From Jeotgalibacillus proteolyticus (lineage in GTDB: Bacteria > Bacillota > Bacilli > Bacillales > Jeotgalibacillaceae): a stretch of 64,000 nucleotides of DNA. A model generated the notes under the pieces. The model was not told the DNA's origin. It searched no databases and saw only the letters and a program-made list of their open reading frames with translations. The stretch spans positions 2,501 to 66,500 of the forward strand of contig NZ_PREZ01000003.1 in the NCBI RefSeq assembly GCF_002926065.1. Direction: 5' to 3'. How positions within the stretch are numbered: position 1 is the first letter of the stretch; every line of letters starts with the position of its first letter. The translations under genes were made by a program, and so were the position numbers. Positions 1 through 8,271 of this stretch are shown here, in pieces.

Positions 1-170
1 TTGATTATGAAAAGCGGCGAATCTCTTCGTCAGTTTCTCTCTTCACATCCTCACGCACCCTAGTGCGCTCCGGTGTTCATCGATTCACTTCCTCGACCTT
101 CTTGCTTCTCACAACCCTCACTGGGTTTAATAATTCGTTAGTGCTAATTGATAGCTTTTAAGAATAAGTA
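1..170. other. Unassigned structured sequence beyond the tRNAs
   Basis: No ORF of useful length covers this stretch, which lies downstream of tRNA-Glu on the minus strand. It is richer in GC than the neighbouring spacers and holds a short perfect hairpin, GCGCAC-TAG-GTGCG, near position 65. It may be processed RNA spacer between the tRNAs and further stable RNA genes outside the window, but nothing in it can be named. Confidence 0.3.
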
Positions 171-173
171 AAT

Positions 174-248
174 TGGTGACCCGTACGGGATTCGAACCCG
201 TGTTACCGCCGTGAAAGGGCGGTGTCTTAACCGCTTGACCAACGGGCC
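174..248 (-). tRNA. tRNA-Glu (anticodon TTC)
   Basis: The reverse strand folds as a full cloverleaf: acceptor stem GGCCCGT paired with ACGGGTC, anticodon loop CTTTCAC with anticodon TTC, a T-arm containing GGTTCGAATCC, and an encoded CCA end. It is the third gene of a minus-strand cluster Asn-Ser-Glu, the same order as at the start of the B. subtilis trnS cluster next to ydcK. Confidence 0.95.
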
Positions 249-263
249 TATGTAAAAAATGTC

Positions 264-354
264 TGGCGGAGAAGGAGGGATTTGAACCCTCGCGCCGCTT
301 ACACGACCTACACCCTTAGCAGGGGCGCCTCTTCAGCCACTTGAGTACTTCCCC
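264..354 (-). tRNA. tRNA-Ser (anticodon GCT)
   Basis: This is a class II tRNA of 91 nt with the long variable arm expected for serine. The acceptor stem GGGGAAG pairs with CTTCTCC, the anticodon loop CTGCTAA carries GCT, and the CCA end is encoded. It sits between tRNA-Asn and tRNA-Glu, and the three are probably cotranscribed. Confidence 0.95.
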
Positions 355-361
355 ATAAAAA

Positions 362-436
362 TGGCTCCACAGGTAGGACTCGAACCTACGACCGATCGGT
401 TAACAGCCGATTGCTCTACCACTGAGCTACTGTGGA
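362..436 (-). tRNA. tRNA-Asn (anticodon GTT)
   Basis: Cloverleaf with acceptor stem TCCACAG paired with CTGTGGA, anticodon loop CTGTTAA carrying GTT, T-arm GGTTCGAGTCC and an encoded CCA end. It is the first tRNA of the cluster, downstream of a strong promoter-like sequence on the same strand. Confidence 0.95.
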
Positions 437-521
437 ACGATAAAAAAGTCTATTAAGTTACCCTGTTGAAATTATGTATGCAGCTTCAAAAAAACATTAT
501 GTCATCTTACCGACGTTTAAC

Positions 522-551
522 ATCTTAACAGAACCAAACAATGACTGTCAA
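522..551 (-). promoter_or_regulatory. SigA-type promoter of the tRNA cluster
   Basis: On the minus strand TTGACA is followed after 18 bp by TAAGAT. The -10 lies about 85 bp before tRNA-Asn. Nothing else on this strand starts nearby, so the site most likely drives the Asn-Ser-Glu tRNAs. Confidence 0.55.
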
Positions 552-698
552 TAACTTTTCAAATGTTTTTTAAAAAAGCCCCTCATAGTTTTTAAGGGAA
601 TGCATGTAATATACCATAACCGCCTGTTGTTGTCAAAATGAAAACGATTAATTCGCAGCCTGTTTTACCTTACTCCTTCTCCTGCTTTTCAAACAAAT

Positions 699-729
699 AG
701 AAGCAGCACAGACACGCTGTACTGCTTCT
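699..729 (-). terminator. Terminator after the SprT-like gene
   Basis: Near-perfect stem AGAAGCAG(TACAG) / (CTGTG)CTGCTTCT beginning at the stop codon, followed on the minus strand by a T-rich run. Confidence 0.65.
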
Positions 730-1214
730 TACGCTTCTCTTGCTTCTCCTAAATAAGAGAGCTTTCCTCTGCACTTGCCGCAAGCATACCGTTCAGTGTT
801 AACCCTGCGCTTGCGAATAAAAGATTGACCGCATGACTTGCACTGGTACGCATGTACTTTTTGAACTCTGCTTTGCCTTTTGATTTGCTGGGAAGGCAGC
901 GGCGTACAAAAACGCGGGGCCGATACCTGTTTGATCAGTTCTCTGAAATCCCGGTCCCTGTGCTGATACCCTTTCCCTTCTAAATGAAGATGATAGTGGC
1001 ATAGCTCATGCTTAATAATACCAATGAGTTCGTCCATCCCGTGCTCATCCAGGTAATGAATATTAAGCTCGATATTGTGAGAGCTCAGCATATACCTGCC
1101 TCCAGTTGTCCGCAGGCGCTGATTAAACACTGCCTTATGACGAAACGGCTTCCCAAAATCCTCTAACGAAATCCGCTCGACAATCTCCTGTATCGTCACC
1201 TGATCCACAGTCAT
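729..1214 (-). CDS. SprT-like metal-binding protein (YdcK family)
   Basis: A 161-residue protein of the SprT-like family. The zinc-metalloprotease signature HELCH is visible about residues 68-72, in a helix that continues YHLHLEGKG. The C-terminal third carries a treble-clef zinc ribbon with two Cys pairs, CKSCG near residue 123 and CGKC near 145. The family is related to the SPRTN/Wss1 proteases, but bacterial members have no established substrate. Its place between tex and the trnS-like tRNAs matches B. subtilis ydcK. An intergenic repeat copy separates it from the next gene upstream. The family call is firm; activity is inferred from the HExxH motif. Confidence 0.85.
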   Translation of the reverse strand: MTVDQVTIQEIVERISLEDFGKPFRHKAVFNQRLRTTGGRYMLSSHNIELNIHYLDEHGMDELIGIIKHELCHYHLHLEGKGYQHRDRDFRELIKQVSAPRFCTPLPSQQIKRQSRVQKVHAYQCKSCGQSFIRKRRVNTERYACGKCRGKLSYLGEAREA

Positions 1215-1355
1215 TTCTCCTTATAAATAGAAACTATTGCACCAAATTGAGTATTCGGAAACTTAAAATTCACTTTCCGCTAACTAAAACTAAGAGGTTT
1301 AAGGTTTATGCTACTAACCCTTAAATTCCGTAGAACAATGCTATGCATTTCTCCA

Positions 1356-1477
1356 GTTGATTGAAGCGGAAGGCGGGGACTCCTGCGGGATGAAACGGGA
1401 AGGCTAAGATCCATTGGCGAAGCCAATTAGCTCAACTCCCGTCCCGCGGAAAGCCTCCGCCTGCAGCGGAAATCAAC
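1356..1477 (-). repeat. Intergenic palindromic repeat, copy 1
   Basis: About 120 bp bounded by GTTGATT and AATCAAC, in reverse orientation relative to most copies. It contains GGCGGGGACTCCTGCGGG, the AGCCAATT/AATTAGCT core and CCCGCGGAAAGCCTCCGC. It fills the gap between the SprT-like gene and the tex operon, a stretch of over 300 bp with no ORF. Confidence 0.85.
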
Positions 1478-1532
1478 CAACCTTTATAGGTATTCACTTG
1501 TAACACTATTCGCTAGAACCACCATCAGTCTC

Positions 1533-1946
1533 TTAAATAAACATAAACACAACAGCAATAATCGGTATCGATGTAATCAGCTGTGTCGTCAAAAGCGAAA
1601 ACGAGCGCACCTGCTTCTTAATCTCCTCAGGCATTGGCTGTCTCATGCGCATCAGCACCTGGCTTACACCGAAAAACATCGCTGCTGCAATAATCACTAA
1701 TGGAAGCACGGGTGTTCCTGCATCCGGCCGCTCCACTGTTATATACGTAATAATAATAACTGCAAGCGGAACCAGCTCAATAATCGCTGTCGCAAAAAAG
1801 AAGCGCGTCATCGCTCCCTGAATGCTCAGCCCCTGCTGTTCTCCTTCCTTCCCGATTTTCACAATCGTACCTAAATGAGCAATATAATTAAATGTAATTC
1901 CTAAAGTCGCCAGCACTGTGGCAACTGTAATAATCGTATAAAACAT
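1533..1946 (-). CDS. Small four-helix membrane protein of unknown function
   Basis: A 137-residue hydrophobic protein. Four membrane segments are apparent, about residues 2-22, 46-70, 77-97 and 114-136, with a short charged loop (KIGKEGEQQG) after the first and a Met/Arg/Pro-rich loop (MRMRQPMPEEIKKQ) before the last. The start follows an AGGGGGAAAAGG-type Shine-Dalgarno sequence. It lies 14 bp downstream of tex and is almost certainly cotranscribed with it. I do not recognise a characterised family; the helical-hairpin layout is loosely like small proteolipids, but no proton-binding motif is evident. A structural or transport role at the membrane is only a guess. Confidence 0.7.
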   Translation of the reverse strand: MFYTIITVATVLATLGITFNYIAHLGTIVKIGKEGEQQGLSIQGAMTRFFFATAIIELVPLAVIIITYITVERPDAGTPVLPLVIIAAAMFFGVSQVLMRMRQPMPEEIKKQVRSFSLLTTQLITSIPIIAVVFMFI

Positions 1947-1960
1947 CCTTTTCCCCCTGT

Positions 1961-4141
1961 TTAATGGTTTTCCTGCTGCTCCGGCTGTAGCATCGTGAGC
2001 GAAATTCTGCCTTTTTTAACATCAACCTGATCAACCCAAACTGTTACCACATCTCCAAGCGCGACAACATCAAGCGGATGCTTTACAAATCCTTTTTTCA
2101 GCTTTGAAATATGAACAAGTCCGTCCTGCTTGACTCCAATATCTACGAAGGCACCAAAGTCCACTACGTTCCGGACGGTTCCCTGAAGCTCCATTCCTTT
2201 TTGAAGGTCATCCATTTTTAAGACGTCCTGCTTTAATAAAGGCTTACTTAGCTCGTCCCGAGGATCTCTTCCCGGACGGATGAGTGCTTCTACGATATCT
2301 TTCATCGTATGAATTCCAGTCCCAATTTCTTCTGCCCACTGCTCAGGTGTCTTTTCCATCACTTTGGATTTTAGTTCTTCACTGCCAATATCAGCCGGGG
2401 TTGCCTTCATAGCCTTGAGCATATCTTTCACAAAAGAATATTGCTCAGGGTGAATCGGCGTCCGATCCAAGGGATTTTTGCCATCGGTAATGCGTAAGAA
2501 TCCTATACACTGTTCGTAGGTTTTAGCGCCAAGTCTTGGAATCTTTTTAAGCTGCGTACGGTCTGTGAATTTCCCAGCCTCATCCCGTTGCTTAACGACG
2601 TTTTGTGCAACTGTTTTTGATAGACCTGCTACATATTGAAGCAAAGCCGGCGAAGCAGTATTGACGTTGACCCCTACCTGGTTTACAGCTGTTTCAACGA
2701 CAAAAGTCAGGGATTCATTTAATTTCTTCTGAGACACATCATGCTGATATTGCCCTACTCCAACTGATTTTGGGTCAATTTTCACAAGCTCAGCAAGCGG
2801 ATCCTGAAGACGTCTCGCAATGGAAACTGCGCTTCTTTCCTCTACCTGAAGATCAGGGAATTCTTCTCTGGCAATTTCAGAGGCTGAGTATACACTCGCA
2901 CCTGCTTCATTAACAATCAAATAGAAGATTTCCTTTGAAAGACCTTTAAGCTGTTCTGCAACGAAAAGCTCCGTTTCTCTGGAGGCTGTCCCGTTGCCAA
3001 TTGCCACAAGCTCAATATCATAATCCTTCAGGGTTTTTTGGAAAATTGCAGCTGCTTTCGATGGATCACTCTTTGTATGAGGGTAGATCACACCCACCTT
3101 TAGCATTTTTCCGGTTTCATCCACTACCGCTAACTTACAGCCGGTTCGATATGCCGGGTCTACGCCAAGTACCTTTTTCCCTTTTAACGGCGCCTGAAGA
3201 AGAAGGTTACGCAGGTTTTCTGAAAAGATATGGATCGCCTGATTTTCTCCCTTCTCTGTCAGTTCATTTCGTATTTCTCTTTCGATCGAGGGCTGAATTA
3301 ATCTCCGGTAGCCGTCATCAATAGCTTCTTCTACGATTGCAGCGGTAATCGAATGAGGGAATTTAATCATTCTTCTTGTCAGCTCTTTCACCAGCCGGTC
3401 GCTGTCAGGCTGAATGGAAACCCGAAGCACTTCTTCTTTTTCTCCGCGATTTAATGCGAGTACGCGGTGAGGAACAATTTTATGTACAGGCTCCTCATAG
3501 TCATAGTACATTTCAAAAATGCCCTTTTCGTCTTTTTCGTTTTTCTTAACCTGGGAGCGGATCTTTCCGTGACGGAAGGTTTCTTTTCTTATGTATTCCC
3601 TGAAAGCAGGTTCATCTGCGACCTGCTCTGCGATGATATCCTTTGCTCCCGCTATAGCTTCTTCAATTGAAGCAACCTCTTTTTCTTCTGATACGTATTT
3701 TTCTGCTTCTTTTTCAACAGAGCCATTTTTCGGGTAAGATGTCAACCACACAGCAAGCGGCTCCAATCCTTTTTCCTTGGCCACAGTTGCTCTCGTACGT
3801 CTTTTTTGCTTAAAGGGACGGTATAAATCCTCGAGCACCTGAAGCTTTGCTGCCTTTTTGATCGAAGCAGAAAGCTCCTCTGTTAATTTGCCCTGTTCCT
3901 CGATAAGCCTCATGACCTCGGTTTTTCGTTCCTCAAGGTTTTGGAGGTATTTCCATCTATCATCGATTTCTTTTATCTGCACTTCATCTAATGCACCGGT
4001 CATTTCTTTACGGTATCGGGCAATAAACGGAACTGTATTTCCTTCATTTAAAAGCTGAATGACCTGCTCTACCTGCTTATGATTGATAGACGTCTCCCTG
4101 GCAAGCTGGTTAAGTAAGTGCTGATTCAATTCGCTGGACAT
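1961..4141 (-). CDS. tex: Tex-type transcription accessory / RNA-binding protein
   Basis: A 726-residue Tex protein (B. subtilis YdcI). The order is an N-terminal helical Tex domain (about 1-190), a YqgF/RNase H-like domain (GVDPAYRTGCK about 325-335), tandem helix-hairpin-helix motifs (VNVNTASPALLQYV about 493-506) and a C-terminal S1 RNA-binding domain (VDFGAFVDIGVKQDGLVHIS about 655-675). Tex proteins bind nucleic acids and affect transcription and stress tolerance; the exact role differs between species. Length is normal for the family. The gene leads a two-gene unit with the small membrane protein 14 bp downstream and follows rsbX after a terminator, as in B. subtilis. Confidence 0.93.
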   Translation of the reverse strand: MSSELNQHLLNQLARETSINHKQVEQVIQLLNEGNTVPFIARYRKEMTGALDEVQIKEIDDRWKYLQNLEERKTEVMRLIEEQGKLTEELSASIKKAAKLQVLEDLYRPFKQKRRTRATVAKEKGLEPLAVWLTSYPKNGSVEKEAEKYVSEEKEVASIEEAIAGAKDIIAEQVADEPAFREYIRKETFRHGKIRSQVKKNEKDEKGIFEMYYDYEEPVHKIVPHRVLALNRGEKEEVLRVSIQPDSDRLVKELTRRMIKFPHSITAAIVEEAIDDGYRRLIQPSIEREIRNELTEKGENQAIHIFSENLRNLLLQAPLKGKKVLGVDPAYRTGCKLAVVDETGKMLKVGVIYPHTKSDPSKAAAIFQKTLKDYDIELVAIGNGTASRETELFVAEQLKGLSKEIFYLIVNEAGASVYSASEIAREEFPDLQVEERSAVSIARRLQDPLAELVKIDPKSVGVGQYQHDVSQKKLNESLTFVVETAVNQVGVNVNTASPALLQYVAGLSKTVAQNVVKQRDEAGKFTDRTQLKKIPRLGAKTYEQCIGFLRITDGKNPLDRTPIHPEQYSFVKDMLKAMKATPADIGSEELKSKVMEKTPEQWAEEIGTGIHTMKDIVEALIRPGRDPRDELSKPLLKQDVLKMDDLQKGMELQGTVRNVVDFGAFVDIGVKQDGLVHISKLKKGFVKHPLDVVALGDVVTVWVDQVDVKKGRISLTMLQPEQQENH

Positions 4142-4220
4142 AAGTTATTCTTCACTGCCTTTCCATATCACATTGACCTTCATTGTACCACAGGGATACT
4201 GGCCTGTTAAAAGCAAAAAA

Positions 4221-4243
4221 GAGACTACCATTATGGTAATCTC
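4221..4243 (-). terminator. Terminator of the sigB operon
   Basis: Imperfect stem GAGATTACCAT / ATGGTAGTCTC followed on the minus strand by TTTTTTG. It overlaps the rsbX stop codon and ends the rsb-sigB-rsbX unit before tex. Confidence 0.75.
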
Positions 4244-4824
4244 CCAATCACAAAAGTGGTATCATCCGTACCACTGACAATGGACTCCAGCTGCGAGGAA
4301 ATATAATCAAGTGAGTGGTGTGACTGCAATAACGGGCGTACACGCGTAAGTACAAGTCCATCAGAATGGAGAAGAAATGATGCGCCGTCTTCATAGACAA
4401 ATCGCTGAACCTTGAATTTCTGAGGTCTTCCCGATAGATACCCGGTTACCGGCAGAGGATAGGTAAGGTTCCCGCTGTGTGAGTAAAAGTAAAAACGCAC
4501 ATTCCCTACACAGCTGTATTGAACAACCTTTTTCACTAAATCAATTTTAACGATTGCAACAGCCGCCCCTCTTTTTTTTAGGAGTGAATGATTGCAGCGC
4601 TCCATCAGTGTCTCAACATCTTCTTCATGATGCATCGCTACTACGTCACACGCAGCAGTAGATGCTTCATTTGCATACGTTCCGCTTCCTAATCCATCAG
4701 CCAGTATGCAAATGAAGTACTCCTCTGTCGAAAACATAAAATAACTGTCTCCGCATACGCTTTTACCCATTTTCGTGTATTGACCAGCAACAGCTCTCAC
4801 CTTCTCGTGGTGAAGCACATCCAT
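4231..4824 (-). CDS. rsbX: RsbX, PP2C-type serine phosphatase, feedback regulator of SigB
   Basis: A 197-residue PP2C-family phosphatase and the last gene of the SigB operon. In B. subtilis RsbX dephosphorylates RsbS (and RsbR), resetting the stressosome after stress. The metal-binding signature ILADGLGSG lies about residues 36-44, HSDGLV near 147 and a D-D-T-T-F-V element close to the C terminus. It overlaps the end of sigB by one base, so the two are translationally coupled. Being last behind the internal SigB promoter, it rises with SigB activity and forms a negative feedback loop. Confidence 0.93.
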   Translation of the reverse strand: MDVLHHEKVRAVAGQYTKMGKSVCGDSYFMFSTEEYFICILADGLGSGTYANEASTAACDVVAMHHEEDVETLMERCNHSLLKKRGAAVAIVKIDLVKKVVQYSCVGNVRFYFYSHSGNLTYPLPVTGYLSGRPQKFKVQRFVYEDGASFLLHSDGLVLTRVRPLLQSHHSLDYISSQLESIVSGTDDTTFVIGRLP

Positions 4825-5618
4825 TAAGTATAATCCTCATCCTGCTGGTTTTCCTGCTGAATTGCATCCCGAAGCTTCTTAATTGCACGACGCTGTAAGC
4901 GCGATACATGCATTTGAGAAATCCCGAGCTGATCACCGGCATCTTTTTGACTCAGATTTTCTAAATACGTGTACTGAATAATCTGCTTTTCACGGTCTGT
5001 CAGTACATGAAGGACTTTTTCAAGAACAAGACGCTGGTCTGTTTTTTCATAGTTATCATCCATACTTCCGACAATATCAAGAAGTGTGACTGTGCTGCCG
5101 TCAGAATCTGCTTCAATGGAATGGTCAACTGAAAGAGCCTGATAGCTCTTGCCCATTTCCATCGCTTCAAGGATTTCCTCTTCAGAAACCTCAAGATAGT
5201 CGGCAATTTCGCTTACCTTGGGGGATCTTTGAAGATCCGTTGTTAATTCTTCAACCGTGGCTTTAATCTTTGGACCTAATTCCTTAATACGTCTCGGTAC
5301 ATGGACACTCCATGTTTTATCCCGTAAAAATCGTTTGATCTCACCAATAATCGTAGGTATAGCAAAAGCTTCGAAGCTCTTTCCAAAAGTTTCATCATAT
5401 CGACGGATAGCGCCTAAAAGCCCGATCATTCCTACTTGGGCGATGTCTTCATGATAAGATTTGCCTTTAGAATATTTTCTTGCAATGGATTCAACCAGAT
5501 TGCGATAGTGAACAACCAGATTATGCTGGGCATCACCATCTTCAGTTTCCTGGTAAGCCTTAATCCATTTAAGAACCTCGTCTTTGCTTGGTTGATTAGG
5601 TTGAGACAGTTTTCGCAT
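4824..5618 (-). CDS. sigB: RNA polymerase sigma factor SigB
   Basis: General-stress sigma factor of 264 residues using the ATG at 5618. A longer in-frame TTG start at 5642 exists, but the ATG has an AGGTGG Shine-Dalgarno at good spacing and gives the usual family length. Region 2 includes FAIPTIIGEIKRFLRDKTWS and VHVPRRIKELGPKI; the region 4.2 helix-turn-helix is KDAGDQLGISQMHVSRLQRR. SigB directs transcription of stress genes and is held inactive by RsbW. The start lies inside the 3' end of rsbW (23-bp overlap), which couples synthesis of the sigma factor to its antagonist. SigB-type promoters are visible at 6447-6472 and 50450-50474. Confidence 0.97.
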   Translation of the reverse strand: MRKLSQPNQPSKDEVLKWIKAYQETEDGDAQHNLVVHYRNLVESIARKYSKGKSYHEDIAQVGMIGLLGAIRRYDETFGKSFEAFAIPTIIGEIKRFLRDKTWSVHVPRRIKELGPKIKATVEELTTDLQRSPKVSEIADYLEVSEEEILEAMEMGKSYQALSVDHSIEADSDGSTVTLLDIVGSMDDNYEKTDQRLVLEKVLHVLTDREKQIIQYTYLENLSQKDAGDQLGISQMHVSRLQRRAIKKLRDAIQQENQQDEDYT

Positions 5619-6066
5619 CCCTCTCCACCTGCTCTTCCTCAATATACTTGGTCATGAAGACGGTCACACCTTCTTTGTGGTGAATCTTAACCTCGTCCAT
5701 TAGACTTTCAATCAGATACAACCCTAAGCCGCCCTCTCTAAGCATATCAACCGATGCACTTTCGTCGTAAGGGCCGACCTCTTCTTTAATTTTTAAAAAA
5801 TCAAAGCTGCTGCCATGATCTGCAACAATTACCTCAAGTTTTTCCTGGTAAAGGGCAAACCCGACAACAACCTCCCCGTTATCATCCTCGCTGTAGGCAT
5901 GCTGGACCGCATTGGTAATTGCTTCACTCGAAGCAATTTTGAGATCCTCAATATCGTCATATGTGAAGCCCATACGGCTTGCAATTCCCGAAATCGTTAA
6001 TCGCATCACACCTACATATTGAGCTTTGGCGGGAATTTTCATCTCAATATAATCAAATGGTTGCAT
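5596..6066 (-). CDS. rsbW: RsbW, anti-sigma-B factor and RsbV kinase
   Basis: A 156-residue GHKL-fold serine kinase that binds SigB and also phosphorylates RsbV. Visible signatures are the N box (SSEAITNAVQHAY about residues 47-59), the G1 box (VADHGSSFD near 85) and the G2 box (REGGLGLYLIESLMD about 110-124). In unstressed cells it holds SigB; dephosphorylated RsbV displaces it. Its start overlaps the stop of rsbV by one base and its end overlaps sigB, the usual coupling of this cassette. Confidence 0.96.
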   Translation of the reverse strand: MQPFDYIEMKIPAKAQYVGVMRLTISGIASRMGFTYDDIEDLKIASSEAITNAVQHAYSEDDNGEVVVGFALYQEKLEVIVADHGSSFDFLKIKEEVGPYDESASVDMLREGGLGLYLIESLMDEVKIHHKEGVTVFMTKYIEEEQVERDAKTVST

Positions 6067-6401
6067 TATTCCACTCCACCTTTAACTTCGGGATTAATAT
6101 CCATAATGTCAGCAAGTCCTGTGATGTCAAAAAGTCTTTTCAATCGATCGGAAAGACCGATTAACTGAAGGTGCCCGCCGTTTGATTTCATCCCTTTAAA
6201 CAACCCGACAAATACACCAATACCGGTACTGTCCATGTAATTTACCTGGGACAGATCCACGATTAGCGTGATTCCTTCCTGTAATGAAAATGGTTCCATT
6301 TTTTCTCTCAGCTTTGGTGCTGTAAATGCATCTATTTCTCCAGCTATTGCTACCTTTACCTGTTCATCGGTCTGTTCAGTAACATTTATCGATATATTCA
6401 T
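6066..6401 (-). CDS. rsbV: RsbV, anti-anti-sigma factor
   Basis: A 111-residue STAS-domain protein. The phosphorylatable serine lies in NYMDSTGIGVFVGLFK (about residues 54-69), the conserved switch site that RsbW phosphorylates and RsbU dephosphorylates. Unphosphorylated RsbV binds RsbW and frees SigB. It is the first gene behind the internal SigB promoter in the 80-bp gap after rsbU, so rsbV-rsbW-sigB-rsbX can be amplified autoregulatorily, as known in B. subtilis. Confidence 0.95.
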   Translation of the reverse strand: MNISINVTEQTDEQVKVAIAGEIDAFTAPKLREKMEPFSLQEGITLIVDLSQVNYMDSTGIGVFVGLFKGMKSNGGHLQLIGLSDRLKRLFDITGLADIMDINPEVKGGVE

Positions 6402-6446
6402 TATTTTTCCACCTCTTCATGTATCTAAAAACAGTATAATGGTAAT

Positions 6447-6472
6447 CTACCCGCAAAATTCGATATTAAAAC
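6447..6472 (-). promoter_or_regulatory. Internal SigB-dependent promoter upstream of rsbV
   Basis: The minus strand reads GTTTTA-N14-GGGTAG, close to the SigB consensus GTTTAA-N12-15-GGGTAT. It sits in the only sizeable gap of the rsb operon, between rsbU and rsbV, exactly where the B. subtilis autoregulatory promoter lies. Confidence 0.85.
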
Positions 6473-6481
6473 GTAATTTTC

Positions 6482-7492
6482 TCACTTTATCCGTTTGATG
6501 ATAATTAATGTAAAATCATCTCGGAGCTGAAAATGCTGCAGTTTTTCCAGATCACGGAAAATTTTGTTTACAATCTCCTGGGGAGGTAAATCAATATAAT
6601 TATTAATAAATGACATAAGTGTTTCCCGTTCGATAAAGCCTTCGTCCGTTCTGCACTCCGTCACCCCGTCAGAAAGAAGGATGATCATATCTCCTACGTC
6701 CACTTGCTGTTCATAGCGTTTGTAGGTTGCATTTTTATCCACTCCAAGCAACAGCCCTCTGGCTTCAAGATCAAGGAATTCTCTCATCTTTTTAGAATAG
6801 AAGAACCCCGGCTCGTGCCCGGCTGAAGAAAAGTGAAGAATATGGTTTCTAAGCTCATACATACCGTAAAACATGGTGATAAACATCGAATCATCTACGT
6901 TTTGTTCAACAACTCTGTTAAGACTTTCCAATACTGCACTTGGATCCTTTCTGTATTCAGGCAGGCTGTCCATTGCATATTTGATCATACTCATACAGAG
7001 CGCAGCAGGAATGCCCTTACCGATTACATCAGCGATTGCCACATTAACAGAGTGATCCCCATCATGCACAAAATGGAAATAATCACCGTTCATCTGCTTA
7101 GCTGGTACACTAAGGGCACCAATTTCCAGTCCTTCAACGGTCGGGACAGAAGTGCCGAGCAGTGTTTCCTGCACACTGGAGGCAATTTCCATCTCATTTT
7201 TAAATTCCTTCTGTGTATCTATTAAGCTCTGATGTTCTCTAAAAGCAAAACCATACGCTGTCATTACCTCAAGGAGGATGTCAAATGAGTGAAGGACTTC
7301 CTCGGGTAAATCCGGCACCAGCTTTTGCATGGCACTTTTTTGCAGGTTAACAATTTCCTCAGGAGGGATCTTATTTTCAAGACCGAGCCTGCTGAATTGC
7401 TGGGCAGCGTATAAGGATTGCTCTGATTGAGTTTCTATAAAATCTTTAAGTACGTTCAAATACTTCTCTTCCATTGATTTGCGAAAATCCAT
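6482..7492 (-). CDS. rsbU: RsbU, PP2C-type phosphatase of RsbV-P
   Basis: A 336-residue protein with an N-terminal four-helix RsbT-binding domain (about 1-85), a linker, and a C-terminal PP2C/SpoIIE domain (about 115-335). Metal-binding acidic residues are seen in MNGDYFHF and in VAIADVIGKGIPAALCMSMI (about 150-169), with LSDGVTECR near 275. RsbT released from the stressosome binds the N-terminal domain and turns on dephosphorylation of RsbV, activating SigB. It lies 16 bp downstream of rsbT. An energy-stress branch phosphatase (RsbP) is not in this window. Confidence 0.95.
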   Translation of the reverse strand: MDFRKSMEEKYLNVLKDFIETQSEQSLYAAQQFSRLGLENKIPPEEIVNLQKSAMQKLVPDLPEEVLHSFDILLEVMTAYGFAFREHQSLIDTQKEFKNEMEIASSVQETLLGTSVPTVEGLEIGALSVPAKQMNGDYFHFVHDGDHSVNVAIADVIGKGIPAALCMSMIKYAMDSLPEYRKDPSAVLESLNRVVEQNVDDSMFITMFYGMYELRNHILHFSSAGHEPGFFYSKKMREFLDLEARGLLLGVDKNATYKRYEQQVDVGDMIILLSDGVTECRTDEGFIERETLMSFINNYIDLPPQEIVNKIFRDLEKLQHFQLRDDFTLIIIKRIK

Positions 7493-7508
7493 TTAGCTAT
7501 TTACCCTC

Positions 7509-7910
7509 CTATCGGAGCCATTTGGTCGCACGAATATCAGTGCCTTCTCCCGGGTTAGAGTCAATATTAAAGTCATCCATCAGCCGTCTTACCCCTGGAA
7601 GACCTGCTCCAAGACCTCCTGATGTTGAAAAACCATCCTCCATCACCTTGCGAATATCAGGGATTCCCGGACCTTCATCCACCGCGATGATGCGAAGTCC
7701 TGTTTTTCCTTGTTCGTTTAATCGATCTATACAAAGCTGCCCTTGTCCAGCGTAGAGGTAAATGTTTCGGGCTAATTCACTAATAGCCGTTGTGATTCTG
7801 GCCTGGTCTACAGTTCCAAATCCCAGCTCTTTAGCCACATTTCTCCCCAGCTGCCTTGCAGCTACAATATCCCATTCATTTAAGATGGTTACACAGGATT
7901 GGATTTCCAT
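7509..7910 (-). CDS. rsbT: RsbT, switch protein kinase of the stressosome
   Basis: A 133-residue GHKL kinase. N box TTAISELARNIYLYA (about 41-55), G1 box VDEGPGIPDI (about 77-86) and the glycine-rich loop GLGAGLPGVRRLMDDF (about 98-113) are visible. Under stress it phosphorylates RsbS and RsbR, leaves the complex and activates RsbU. It is separated from rsbS by only 4 bp. Confidence 0.95.
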   Translation of the reverse strand: MEIQSCVTILNEWDIVAARQLGRNVAKELGFGTVDQARITTAISELARNIYLYAGQGQLCIDRLNEQGKTGLRIIAVDEGPGIPDIRKVMEDGFSTSGGLGAGLPGVRRLMDDFNIDSNPGEGTDIRATKWLR

Positions 7911-7914
7911 TGAG

Positions 7915-8271
7915 TCAATCCCCCAATTCCTGTTGAAGTTTCTCTAAACCCTTTTCAAGATCTAAAGCCGTCATCACGTCATCCAGTCTGATTCCAAGCT
8001 CTACAAGCGTGATGGCTACAGCTGGCTGAATACCTGTAATGACAACCTTCGCTCCCATTAAACGGGACATGTTTATAACATCCCCAAGAACCTTTGCGAT
8101 AAATGAATCAATAAAATCAATGGATGTAATGTCAATCACGACGCCTCTTGCGTTCGTTTCATGGATCTTTTTCAAGAGATCCTCCTGAAACTGCAAGGCT
8201 GTCTGATCGTCAAGCTCCCATTGAATCGATACCAGGAGACAGTCTTTTAACTTCAAAATGGGAATTCTCAA
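7915..8271 (-). CDS. rsbS: RsbS, STAS-domain stressosome antagonist of RsbT
   Basis: A 118-residue single STAS domain. The switch serine lies in [17 protein letters not shown] (about 48-64), matching the residue that RsbT phosphorylates. RsbS forms the stressosome core together with RsbR and sequesters RsbT. Its start overlaps the 3' end of rsbR by 4 bp, an arrangement typical of this cassette. Confidence 0.95.
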   Translation of the reverse strand: MRIPILKLKDCLLVSIQWELDDQTALQFQEDLLKKIHETNARGVVIDITSIDFIDSFIAKVLGDVINMSRLMGAKVVITGIQPAVAITLVELGIRLDDVMTALDLEKGLEKLQQELGD

